Origin: Anisakis pegreffii
Lineage: Eukaryota; Nematoda; Chromadorea; Rhabditida; Anisakidae
Reading direction: 5' to 3'
Assembly: GCA_035041965.1 (NCBI GenBank)
Contig: JAPYMA010000605.1
Location: forward strand, 1-64,000
DNA: 64,000 nucleotides
Positions 24,259-36,624 of the stretch are shown here, piece after piece. Under the pieces are notes generated by a model that saw nothing but the letters and a program-made list of their open reading frames with translations, did not search any database and was not told the origin of the DNA. Each line of letters opens with the position of its first letter. Within the stretch, counting starts at the first letter, position 1. A program made the translations under genes and the position numbers.

Positions 24259-25647
24259 CTGGAAAACTTAATCAAACGGTTTCAAAATTACGTGATAAAC
24301 AGTTGGTGAGAGGTTGCGTGATGTAATGGGCGAAACTGAAAAATGACAAATGATTAAACCTTGGGCACTGAATGGAAATGACTACTTCGAATAGCCATTG
24401 TCGAAAGAAAATGAAAGCGAGTGAACGAAACGGGATTTGCTGCGTGATGATACTGATTTGATTTGAAAGCATTACACAACTGAGTGGAAGAGTTTTGTGG
24501 TGGTCAGAAACTTTTAGAAAATAATCCCGAAATGACTCAATTAACAAAAAAGACAAAATGAACGATCGATGTTTATTAGGAAGGGAGCAAATATTTTGAT
24601 TCGTATTATTGACACAGGTGTTGTTATTGCCGTAAATGGCTAATTGTTCGCTGGAAATTGGTGGTTGTGCTGATTGAATGTGGCACTTTCAGATATTTCC
24701 ACGCAATATTTCCGGAGCAATAAAAACAAAAACAGATAAAAAGGCGGAAGTGTTCTTTCTCATCGCTACAATATTCCCCTTACCTAATGCGAATGAATCA
24801 GTCAACGTTCAATTTCGTTCATAACAAACTGATCATTTCTGATCAACATTACTTGATCAACGTTTACCAATTGATCATTTCTGTCTGCGACATAGAAAAA
24901 AGTTAGGAATTGAAATGAACTTTCATAAGATGTTCATATTCTTCTGATGTAAGGACACTAATTTGCTCACGATCGTCTATCACTAAATTGAGTAACGATC
25001 AATCAAATCGATAAATAATCATTTATCAGTATAAAATTATCATGAAATATACCACCGCTAAAATCTAGCAGATAATCAACAGCAAAACAATGCGCGACTA
25101 ACGATGAAATAAGAGAACGAATGACAGACTCAATTTAAAAATGAATCATTACAAAGAAATAAATATTCTAATCTAAACGCAAAAATAAACAATCAATTGG
25201 TAATAATCAGCTGGAGCTTTGACCACAGTCAGTATATACACACACATACGATCATTATAATCATCTCATCTCGTATTACCTAACTCAAACTAATCACAAT
25301 TTTAGCCATGAGCAGATTCAGAGGTATTACGGATCCGCGATGTTAACAATCTCTATTACGATGCTCGAATTTGGAACAGCGATATCGCTAACTTGATTAA
25401 GAAAGAAAGATACGAATCCAGGTCAGATGTGTGTATGTACGGCTGTATGCACGGATGTGACCAATATCAAATTAATGATAAAGACAACAGGTATATAATG
25501 AATAAAAAGAGATACACTGATAACAAGAAGGACTTAGCAAAGATGATCAATCTGATGGAAAGAATATGGTGAGAAAAAGAAGTGTTAATTCACGGGCGTA
25601 GAACACACAATAACGAGACAATTTTCATGTGGTGCTCAACTAGAATA
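24259..25647. other. no secure gene
   Basis: AT-rich. An open minus frame at 24556-24272 has no consistent splice sites. Otherwise nothing recognised. Confidence 0.4.
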
Positions 25648-26304
25648 TCAACGACTCTGCGAGTATTGGAACAAATCATTAGTTTGATGATAGTTCCAAG
25701 AGGAACTCTGAAAGAAACAGAGTGACTTATGAGGAAACCAACGTGACGTCGAAACGAATCTCGTCGACGAGAGAATGTCATTGCTCTCAAAGTCTTTGCT
25801 ATATCTCTGTGAACCAAGAACAACCAGTGATAATAGAACGCTTGATAGGAATGCATTTATAATCCGAACATTCATTGAACCAACTAAACTATAAGCTAAG
25901 AGAAATTGCGAACGATAGCGATAATTCGAATGCATACAATACGCATAAATAAAGCTGAACAATAAAGCAGTGATGAACGCACAGTACAATGTCGTATTCG
26001 CCTTACAGTCGTTTCTTATAAGATTGCTCATGCCCAAACAGTTACCCAAATAATCGAGAGGTGTTTTTACTCAAACAGATCGAATCCACCTTTCGAATCG
26101 GGAATTGACACTGAACAAGTTCCGTTAGGAACGTAATTCAATAAAAAGTTAAAGCTGACTAATGGACGTTCGATAGAACACTCAATGATATGGCAAAATA
26201 AGTAAGACGGTGGTCTCCGTTCCACAAGTGAAAAATACGACGAACGGCGAATAAAAAACAAAAACAATTGCGGCCAAGAGTAAGAAAATCGAACGAAGAC
26301 GCAT
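25648..26304 (-). CDS. candidate multi-pass membrane protein
   Basis: Minus strand. An ATG at 26304 opens a strongly hydrophobic segment (MRLRSIFLLLAAIVFVFYSP) that could be a first membrane helix. A second open segment reads NYVPNGTCSVSIPD, then a third (25980-25750) contains CAFITALLFSFIYAYCM and a second hydrophobic run ending VLLSLVVLGSQ. Plausible small introns (a GT at about 26235 to an AG at 26155; GTTTCG to TTTCAG near 25700) would connect them and end at TGA 25648. The exact exons are uncertain, since some junctions need very short introns. The pattern suggests a tetraspan-like protein; no family match. Confidence 0.35.
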
Positions 26305-27371
26305 TATTGCACTAAAAAATATGTCTATAATGAATGAAGATGCAATGAACGCGCTTTAAAATATCAAAACCATATATAAATAATTCGGAGAATTTATTAC
26401 GCTGATATGTGTGAACCACGAACAATAAAAACAAACAAACAATTACAATATTTTGTTCCGTTGCTAATTTAGCGTAACAACGGCAATGAAAGCGCATATA
26501 AATGATCAACGGGAATTTTTTGTTAGAATTTTGAGGAACATTTCAAAAAAAAAACGAAAGCAAAATGTGGTATATAATATAGTTACAAAATGAATAGAAC
26601 TATGAGATATATCATTAGAATGAAGCAAAAAATGTTGAATGCTAACAATGTTCAACAACGATCACTAATCGGTTAGAATTACACATCACATTGGAACATC
26701 AATCAACGAGTACATTCAATCAGCTGGGCTCAATGACAATAAGCAACGGGTTATCGGCGATCACAGCGAAACACGAAAAGTCATGACGAAAAGTATGAAA
26801 ATTAACCACCAAAGCATGCAATTCCATGCTGACAAAACGCAAACACCAATATTAAACAATATATCTAACTACATTCTTATGTGAATGTGTGATTTTCTCC
26901 AGATCCTAGTTATTTACTCACACGCAAAGAATGCGCTAAACTCACGTATAGTCAGTATTTTCTGGTTTGTATAAAATGCTACAAAACAGAACTTCTTTTG
27001 ATACTTCATTTAAAATCGTCACAAATTCACAAACTTACGATTCCGAAAAACCGAATGAATTCGTTGAAAACAACGAAAGTTTCATGAATGTGCAGGTTTT
27101 CGCATTTATCAGTGACCTGAACGAGCCAAAATGCTAATCACCACAATTTGAATTCTAGCATAAGTTCTCTTACAAGCACTTCAGCAGTTCATCTCTTCTT
27201 TTCCACATATTTCTTATTCGCAGCAATCGCTTGCTCGAATTTGAGCCTACTACGTGAACTACGTAAACGAATGCACAGAAAAACTAAAATATTCATGTAG
27301 CGTTAACATATTTCTAGACAATAAACTAATCAACGATTAAAAAACAATCAACTGATCAAGCAATCCAAAGA
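26305..27371. other. no gene seen
   Basis: AT-rich spacer downstream of the nuclear receptor gene. Nothing recognisable. Confidence 0.5.
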
Positions 27372-30300
27372 TCAATCAGTTTTATAAAGGATATCGGCAA
27401 GTGATTTAGCACCAGGTAATAAATCAGCACTATTTGTTGTTGTTGTTGTGGTTGTTGTGGTCACGGATGTGGATGATGAAGTCGATGACGAGCCATCAAA
27501 CACATTCATAACGTCCATGGCTAATATGAATGGCATAACGGTTCCTATTGATAAATTGCCGATTAAACCAGAAAAGAATAATTCGACGATGATCGATTGC
27601 TTGAACCATCTCAGTGTAGGCATTAGCATCAGCAGCTGACTGTAACGGTCCACTGTGGCGTAGTTGTTCGGTGCGCCACCGCCAGATGAACTGTCCACTT
27701 CGGAGGTTGTATCTTCAGAACAATTCTGAGCACCATTTGTAAGAATGTGATCATAGAGCTCTTGTAACGCCTGAGCGTGCACACTGCGCAGTTTCGAATT
27801 GAAGCTTGTACTAGGTAAATCTGAAAATGAATCGATAATGAACGAGCGAATGAAGGCACTCGATCAGCTTGCAACAATTGCAGTCGTCTAGTTGGCTATT
27901 CGACATGTCAACTCCGATGGACGTTGAGAAAACTGAGAACTGAGCCTGAGATAATCTGTTCGAAAATGTTCACTTCGAATAACTGACAGAAAACTTTTGA
28001 TGAGATCATCGTAAAGTAACAAATATTGTTTGGGATGAGTGCTGATAGCAATCACAGAAGCCAGCAGAACTAATCGATGTGGTACTGAGAAGAGTGAAGT
28101 AATGGATTAAACGTGAGAATATTCACCGTTAGCGGTGAATGAAATCAATTTCACATAGGCGAACTCCATCGACGATAACTTCAGCTCATCGAAACGCTCG
28201 GCCAACTTCAGTAAAAAAGTTATTTGCTCGTTAACTTCTTCGAATCGCTCTGCTTTCAACTGCCCTGCAAAATCACAACGTTCAAAGCACAAACGTCCAT
28301 ACAAATAGAACTTTGAAATACACTCTCGTTCCCGATCACTCTATTCACAACGTTTCAGTGATTTTTATCACAAACTTCCTGAAAAGTTGAATAAATGGAA
28401 GAGCACTTAAATATTCGAGTAATGTTTCATTTCTGCTCATCAGAAACAATTGTTGACCATGTTTTCATAATACAACAGAATCAAGAACCCATATCGTTCC
28501 TCGTTGATCAATGACTGATTTCATTGGTGATCATACTTCTGTTCCGTTCGATTACATGACATTTTGTGGATTTGACAGGAACGATGAGATCGGAAGCTTT
28601 TCATGGGTATTTTAATGGGGTAGAACAACGCTTGAATGAAGAAAAGAGAATGAAGAGGAAAACGAACCAAGCTTCGAACAATTATCCAAATGATTACTCA
28701 TTGCCGAGAGCATATTATTCAAGCAAAACTGATCGGAGCACTGCATTAATCCAATTATAAATAAATCACACCATTTCAATTTCATTGTCTGTTCAAGCAG
28801 GGATGCACTAAAATAGATTATTTCAGTTATATATTTTCAGCTGAATCGATCTTCATGCAGATCATCGCAATGAATCGACGTTTCGAGTTTATATGACTCG
28901 TATTTGCGTTCAGTTAACATTTACCTTCCTCATCGTCAGCCTATCCATGAGGATTTGCACTGGAAGTGCTATTGAACTTCAGCGATTCACGAAGTGATAT
29001 TTAATAATGACTTCAAAACTGCATATTATAAAGCTTTCCAAATAGCTCATATAGAAATATAAGCTTTCCAGAGCAGCTAACATAAGTGAGATGTTCAAAA
29101 TGATTACATACATCAAGAGAGCAATTAGTGAAGCAATGGTATGATGAACTAACTCGGAACTAATTGCTTTCATGTCCTTAATCCAATGTGCCGACAAAAA
29201 CAACAATCTTGACGCAGTTTCACAAACGAATTGTATATTCAGTTCACGCGGCATCGGATGTGGCACGGGCAGGTCAAATTTAGCCTTCTGCAAACGTCAA
29301 ACATCATTTTCGCAATTCTCATCAACTCAATTCGAAGCGATGTCATTCAATCGACGATGCTAACGCTCTCTATCGCATCGGCATTATCGAAAAGTCATAA
29401 AATCTTTTAGAGACGAACGGTACATCGATCATTATCCTAACGAAAAACTTGAAGAGCGCAAAGATGAGCTCACCTCATTATTGAGCAAAGTAGCGCCATC
29501 ATCGGATATCGATGAAGGATCACCGGTTGAGGATGGTGATGAGGATTGCGGTATTCTAGTCACAGCGTTCACATCAATACCGTATTCGTCATCACCAATT
29601 GATTCCTGATTAAATGATTCATTTTATTTTGTTTACACTTATTCTGCCGAGGAATATATCTTTACAAGTGGGCTTTCAGATATACATCGACATTCAGCTC
29701 TCAACGAATGTGAGCATTATCAACGATCATTGATTTCTTGAAAATAAAACAATCATTTCGAAATCACTGGAAACCAACAGAATCGAGAGCGTTCCAAATT
29801 CACTATGGTAATGATTCCAATTGTTTCAGTTAAAGCGGAAACGGTGCAATTAATTCTTTTCTTGGACTTGAATCAGAAATGAAGTAATATAAGCATTATT
29901 CACCCGCTTGTCGAGATTCAGTTGTGGTTCGGGACTAGCTGATACTTGCCTCTGTGCAGATGTTGGACTGCTGCTGCTTCCCACACCTAACGCTAACACA
30001 TCCTTCTTATCCTCCTCCTCAAAAAGTTTCAATTTCGAGCGATTTATGATTGATTCAACGCAAAACGACTCGTTGAATATAAGGTTAAAGTGGACAATAA
30101 AAACATCCGTTGTGACAAATAAATGAATCAATACAAGCTGAATGCTGGCACTTGATGTGATGAAATTTGGTGTGGTTATCATAGAGTGGATCAGAAGGAA
30201 GACTTATCGATTGGATAGATCAAAATGGTAGTGAATTTTAGTAAGTTTATGTGTTGTTTGCTACCTGAAGATTTTCAACTTCGTTCTGAACGATCGCAAG

Positions 30301-33300
30301 AAGACCATTTATGAAGGCATCTGATCGTTTCGTAGAGGATATCTGCAAGGAAACGAGCACTTTAAACAATTCGAGCACTGTTTGAAACCATTGTTTCATC
30401 CAAGCACAAGTGATTAATAAAGGAATTATTTTTTGACTTGTTCAAAGGAAAAGTCCCCATTCATCAGAGCTACTATCTGAGATTCTCATAACTGTTCTCA
30501 GAGTTTTTGCAATTAAACATTCTGCAGACACAGTATAATCAAAAACATTCATGTCTCATTCAGACTATAAGAAGAGCGCAAGAATTTACGATCGAACTCA
30601 GAACTAATAATTATGTCAAGGTTTTTGAACTGAACAAAAACACAAAGAGTGTCATTTGGAGGAGTCAAATGAAAGTATCACTTTTTATGATAATAAATTC
30701 AACAGGAGAACACCGTAATAAAGGGTTGCAGATGGGAACCATTTCACTATGAGGTGTTATTTTGTGAACGATTCATTGCGCATTCAGGTCAATTTCTTAC
30801 TCAGTTTGTATCTTTTGGCTTTACGCTATCTACTTCAACGGACACACATCACAACATTCAATTCGAAGCCTTCATACGCTCTTTTTTAGCGGTAGTCTGC
30901 TCGATTGGTTTGGAATGTAATCTTGGCCAACTATTAATGAGTTCCAAAGCAACATCGCCATATCGTAAGAATGAAGTGATCGTCTTAAAATTCCGATCAG
31001 ATATCAGTGAAACGGTGCAATTTGATCACCTCGTTGTCCTTCAGTGGTCTCTGTTGTGATGCGGATGTTGTCGGCACCATCGTCGGGGCATATTCAATAT
31101 TCGATAACGAGCCAACTGGTCGTCGCTCGGCTTGTACCGCTGAAACAAATGAATTCACCACCAATCAAATTTCAACAATACCGGCGAATGGGAATTTTGA
31201 GATTAAACACAAACTATTTTTACGGGCTGGAATATTTTCAGGAACCAGATGATTTCTACAATCGCTAGCATTTGATCACTGTTACCGTTCAACTGGGAGA
31301 TACAGTCACTGTCAACAGCTTACACAGATTTTTCACTGCTTTAAATGATCACGGCGGATGTTTCGAAAAGATCTTAAAGCGTAACTGTGAGATCATGACA
31401 GTTCAGCTCTTTAAAAATATCCTTCTGGAGTGCTTTTCAGATTGCTATTCGAAGTCAACTGCCTTGATGAAAACAATCATGCATTCACGATCTATAGTAA
31501 ACCATAGTTAAGTCCGGTTTGGATGGGAGATCGTATATTCGGATGACAAATGAACAAACATTCACTGCGCATTCCCATTGAGAGACATTTTCTCAATCGA
31601 CAGTATTGACATCGATTACGGTGAAACTTTGTGACCGGGCAGTCTTTGGAACCTCGACAAACGTATCCAATCTGAAATTCGATTAAACTGCAAAATGGTA
31701 CGAGAAATGGAGCAATCCTCCGAATGAAAATTTGCTTCTTGAAGAGAAACGAGTGGCAAAAAGGCACAAACCAACCAACCTGTTTCCTAATACTCCTCTT
31801 GAAGAACCCCTTACAACCTTCACAACTAACAGCTCCATAATGTCGTCCAGAAGCCTTATCTCCACAAACCACACACAATTCCATGCATATATCTTTGGTG
31901 GATGCTGACGACGAGCTTTGCGGTGATGCGTCACTAGTGTTCGATCGAGATGCACCAGCCATCGAGAGCATCTGTGAACTCGAACTGCTGCTCGGTTGTG
32001 CTGCAGCCGTTGCCGCCATTAACTGCAATTCCAACCATGTACTTTCTCGAAAACATCACCTTTCATGAGAGCACAACACGGATTCAAACGAATATACATG
32101 TGTCGGATTTTGTTCGGTTACACCTCGAAGTTCAGCTTTAGATGAAGCCGGCTCGTAAGTAGAACTCGTAGCTGATCATAGAACTCTTTGAATGTCATAA
32201 TTTCTAATTCATAATTATACAATTCACTGGAGTATTTTTTTTGTCATATCTACCGTCAAGGCAGTCCCTCATCTGTCTTCATGATCATCCAATATGCATA
32301 ATCACTTAATCACCGATATGACACGTTGAACCTTACGGTTGATGGGGTCATTCTTACACCATCAGCTACAGATACACATAACGTTCTTATTAGTAGTTGA
32401 CTGTGAGTAAGATATTCAGCACCAAACACAAAACCAAAAATTTTGAGAGCCACTCGAAAGCAGTCACTGAAAAAGTTATCTGCGAAACTGTAAGAGATAT
32501 TGAACTGGCGGATGTTCACATTCAATTCATCCAATGGATTATTGCTGAATGAGTGACGGAGAATGACCGTAATGTTGTGACTACAAAATGAGGTTTTTTT
32601 GGATTGAAAGTGAGTTTTAATCGACTCTTTTAAACAAATGAGAGATTGATTGCGATGCGATGTGGTAATTGATGAAAAAATTACATCTTTCAATGAGAGT
32701 GTCAATTTGATTGGCATCAAAAATTTTGAACAGCGAATGTTGTTTGCACAACGTTGGAAAATCACGAAGAAAATTTTGAAACGAACTTTATGGTGCTCAA
32801 AAATGGAATCATTCGTCGCTTGGAAACAATCCCATCCGCAACATGAGCAAATCGCTTCAGTAATATAACTGATTCAGTAATGTAACTTAACAGTGACTGA
32901 TTCAGTACAGCTCCAGTAATATAACTGATCGTCTCTCTCAATGAATAATTTCATATGTTGCACGATTATTCTCTATGAACGAGCTAAAGCAAACTGATAA
33001 AAAGTACTTTCGTTATAATTGGTGGCGGCGAAGGTGAAACTGGGTAATTTAGGTGCATAGAAAGTGGTTCAGTGAGAATTGCAAATAACGGAAACACACA
33101 GGGAAATGGAAAAGGAAAACGATAAAAGGTCAATTATCAGTTTTTAAAATATGTGCGAAGATAGGAATGAACATGAAAGAATGTTAATGCAAAGACGGAA
33201 CGGAACATTCGCAGATGTGAAGGTGAAAGCGCGATGAGATAATGAGGCGATACGACGACTACAGACCGCCTTAATGGTAGTAATGATGATACTGGTGGTG

Positions 33301-36300
33301 ATCAATGGTTATTCTAAGGGCATTAGAACAGGACGTGACACTTCACATCAGAGCAGCTATGAAAGACTTCTAGTAAACGGAAGGGTGAGGAACGAGTGAA
33401 GTGAACAAGAGGTCGGGATAATATAGCATGACATTTGCGTTTGAGTGATGCTTTGCCGAGCTCAGAGGTTGAAGGGTGATGTGAGATAATGTGAACTGGC
33501 ATTAGACGGACAAAGGGTTATGTTAGGGTTACATTTGCTTTGTGTCAGTGTTGTCTATCTTTCTATTCATTCACTCAATGTGTATATATGTGTGTAGGGT
33601 TCAGCTGGCTGCTCGTGCTATTGCCGTTGTTTAGTGCTTTTGGTGCAGTTGGTTGGTTGCTTGCTCGTAAGGGGTCGTTCGTCGCTGCTTCGATGAGTAG
33701 TTTGCTGCTTGCGGTTATGATGGGGGAAGGGGATAGAGATGAGAATGCATTATCAACACCGAATACAAACATGCAGCAGCAGCACTCGTCCTTCCTCATT
33801 GATCCGGTGGGTCGGTCGGTCGGTCGGTATCTGTGGAAGCATCCATCCTTCTTCTCTCCGTCCAGCAACCTTTACTACTTTGACATATTCATTCGCTGAA
33901 CGTATGTTTCTCATTTGATTGCATATCACATCGCATGTTCTATTCTATTCGAATAGAGCACACAAAATAAGAGCGATTGCGAGAAAAGAATCGAAACGAC
34001 ATATGAGACACATGCATGATCATAATAATGCATGATGACTCGTCGTTTGTGAACAAATACATCAAGGAAGAGAGGCTAAGAAATGAAAGAACCGATTATA
34101 ATGAAATAAACAGACATCAACGATTATGATAGACGAGCGAAGCTAGCTAGCTGCTGCTAATAGACATTATTCATTGCATACAATCATGCACGTATGATTG
34201 CTTTTCAATCGCTTACTGCTGAATAATCACATTCGTAATAATCAAAATAATAAAATTATATCATCAAAGTGTGTCATTACGATCAGCAATGAATATCTAT
34301 CTATCTCAATATCTTTTTAACGTGCATTTTTATGCTTTAGTTCTATTTTTATTGTTTTCATGCTTTAGTGATGGTGGTGTGGGTGTCATTTATTCATGAG
34401 CAACAGAAGGTGTTCTATCATACGAACGGCCAAAGGTAAAACCATTCAGCAACAACCATCTTAAGGTGACTAATAGACACCAATCAGTTTTTCTTCCTGA
34501 AACTCATCAGTATTCACAGTTCTGCTCATTCTTTCACATTCTCTGCAAATTCTTCTCGCCTTCTCTACTGTATCTGTTTCATGCATCTGTTTTATGTTCG
34601 TTGTTGAAGATCTGAGAACGAAAGAAATCCTGGGATGTGCTTGAAGATATTTAAGTAGAAAAAAGATGGTGATTAGGAGAAGGAAATTCAAATCGGAATG
34701 AGGTAGTTGGATTTCTAATGGAATTGTTTACTGGGCCAGAAGGGCTGAAAGAGGACGAGTGAATAAGGCTATATGTGTAGCACATGCGAGAGGGTTTCAG
34801 AAGGAAGATTCAGAGAAGAAGCAAAATGAAAAGTTTTACCAACTGATCTTCGCAGAGAAGGGTTAGGAAAGTCTGCTACTGTGCAGAGCAGAAGTTCCAA
34901 ACCGATGGTCAACGAGACACTGATGCTTCTGCTCTCTCCCCCAACCGCCTCCCACCCTTCTACCTCCCCTATCCTTTGATGAAAGATCAACGGATGAATG
35001 GATGACAAGAGCGATTCTCTAGATAAAATGATATGAAAATGCAGATGTGTTTCGTTTCGAATGGTGTTCTCAGCTTCTATTATATTCCGAATTTATTCAT
35101 AATATCAAAGCTTTTGATGTTTCTTCTTTGACATCGGAGCATCCTTGTGCAGCAGCAGCAGCAATAAAACCAGTTCTACACTCGTCAAAATTTCAATTCT
35201 TTGATTATCTTCGAACGTGATCTCACAAACGAGTGCAATGTAGAGAGATTTTTGACGCAAGTTTGCTGATTCGCAATTACCAGTTGTAGAGATGTAGTAG
35301 TGGAAATGAGAGTAACTTGAATTGTGCACAGAACTTACATGACTTCCGTGTAATGCTGTCATTTGCTGCAGAATATTGGGTAGCATTGGATTATTTTTAT
35401 GGAAAGCCGTGTGCGTTTGGTGTTGTTGTTGATGGTGTAGCATGGGATTGTGTGAGGCAGCAACCTGAAATACATTAGTGTTTACGACGGCCAAATTCAT
35501 CCAGTACAACACATCGGAAAGACGAATTACCAGTCGCACTCTTGCAGAAGGCAGAATTTTTTTTTGATTCCCTTTGGTATTTGGTCTTGTTCTCGATTCA
35601 GTCGCATTCATTAATGTTCATAAATATTAATGAGATCAATTATTCGTGGAATGTAATCAAATGTTTCCATTTCCATCATAAAGCAACTAATCATTATGAG
35701 AAATAAAAATAAATCAATTAAGAGGTTTGAAAATATGTTCAACTCTTGTTCTGAAGCTATTTTAATTAAATGTCGCAATTTCGATGCTGACCGAATGGTT
35801 GGTTCCTTGAAGTGATTGTAGAGAAAGTGCAAGTGAGTTATTAATCAAGTTAAGTATGCACAAATGATTAATGAATGAAAACAGTGAATATCTTTCGTTC
35901 AGTGAGCAACAGACTACAAGATATTGGCCATACTGAACAAAGGGAAATGAGATGAAAAGTTGAAAGGAATCACCTGCATCATTGAAATGATCGGATTGGT
36001 TGAATTCAAAAGTCCAATTTGAGCAGCCATTAGATTCGGGTTGATTAACGGCGCAAATGATGGCGAGACAACACCGTGTAATTGATTTAGACCGGCACGA
36101 GCTGTGAAAGCACTCTGCGCGATCGGTTTGTTTTGATCCGGCTGAAAATCGCTCTTCAATTCCAGAACATGAATCAATAAATCGAAATCCGGTAGTCGTC
36201 GAGCATCCACTGAATCTGCTCTGAGTAATATACCGCAGTTGTGTTGCGTGCTATTGCCAATCTATATCTTCAGTGAGGTCAAACAAGTAGATTCAAATCG

Positions 36301-36624
36301 AATGCGAGCTCTTATTCGCATTTCAAACGCCGAGAAAACATCAATTTAGTAAGAAATAAATAGAAATACCCAAAGCGTGTGTTCATGGTGATAAACTGTG
36401 AGATGTTCTCATTGCATATGACATGTTTGCTCAGTAGATATCATTTTCTAACAGAGAAATAAATCAATGCAATTCGAAAGTACCTTTTGGAAGTTTCGAA
36501 AAGTGGATGATGAAAGAGCAGTGTCAGCGATCGACGATTCTGAGCTTCGCGATGGCGATGTTGTGCTCGGCGAATGCAGCGAATCACAGGCTGTTGAGCT
36601 GACCGCTTGGATTCCGCCGAGAGT
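27372..36624 (-). CDS. nuclear receptor, TR2/TR4 (NR2C) type; first exon not found
   Basis: Ligand-dependent-type transcription factor acting on direct-repeat hormone response elements. Fourteen minus-strand exons join in phase: 36624-36484, 36261-35974, 35464-35339, 32022-31780, 31671-31560, 31139-31030, 30342-30265, 30068-29904, 29605-29474, 29287-29161, 28968-28925, 28788-28668, 28264-28127, 27820-27372; at least 757 residues. The DNA-binding domain is split by an intron after [24 protein letters not shown]-box CEGCKGF, second finger CRGSKDC, then CLSMGMRSE followed by SVQAERRP, the NR2C signature. The hinge contains [14 protein letters not shown]. The ligand domain shows [46 protein letters not shown] and [11 protein letters not shown]. 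The N-terminal region is Ser/Gln/His-rich; the C-terminus has a poly-Thr run and ends YKTD. The acceptor of the 30068 exon (ACGAG) is weak. The start exon probably lies above 36624. The nearest C. elegans relative by family would be nhr-41. Confidence 0.93.
32023..35338. other. 3.3-kb intron of the nuclear receptor gene
   Basis: The largest intron of the receptor, just before the DNA-binding exon. It contains a 151-codon open minus frame (32765-32310) without recognisable domain or flanking splice signals, probably chance. Near 32850-32930 a CAGTAATATAACTGAT motif recurs, and near 33805 there is a GGTC run. At 33560-33890 a GC-richer stretch is open on both strands; no matching acceptor/donor pair was found. 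Confidence 0.6.

Noticed and set aside
32310..32765. 151-codon open minus frame inside a nuclear receptor intron
   Set aside because: No domain, no bounding splice sites in phase and ordinary AT-rich composition; most likely chance.
33540..33899. Plus-strand frame with a membrane-like segment
   Set aside because: It lies in a receptor intron, both strands are open because of GC-rich simple sequence, and no splice sites match.
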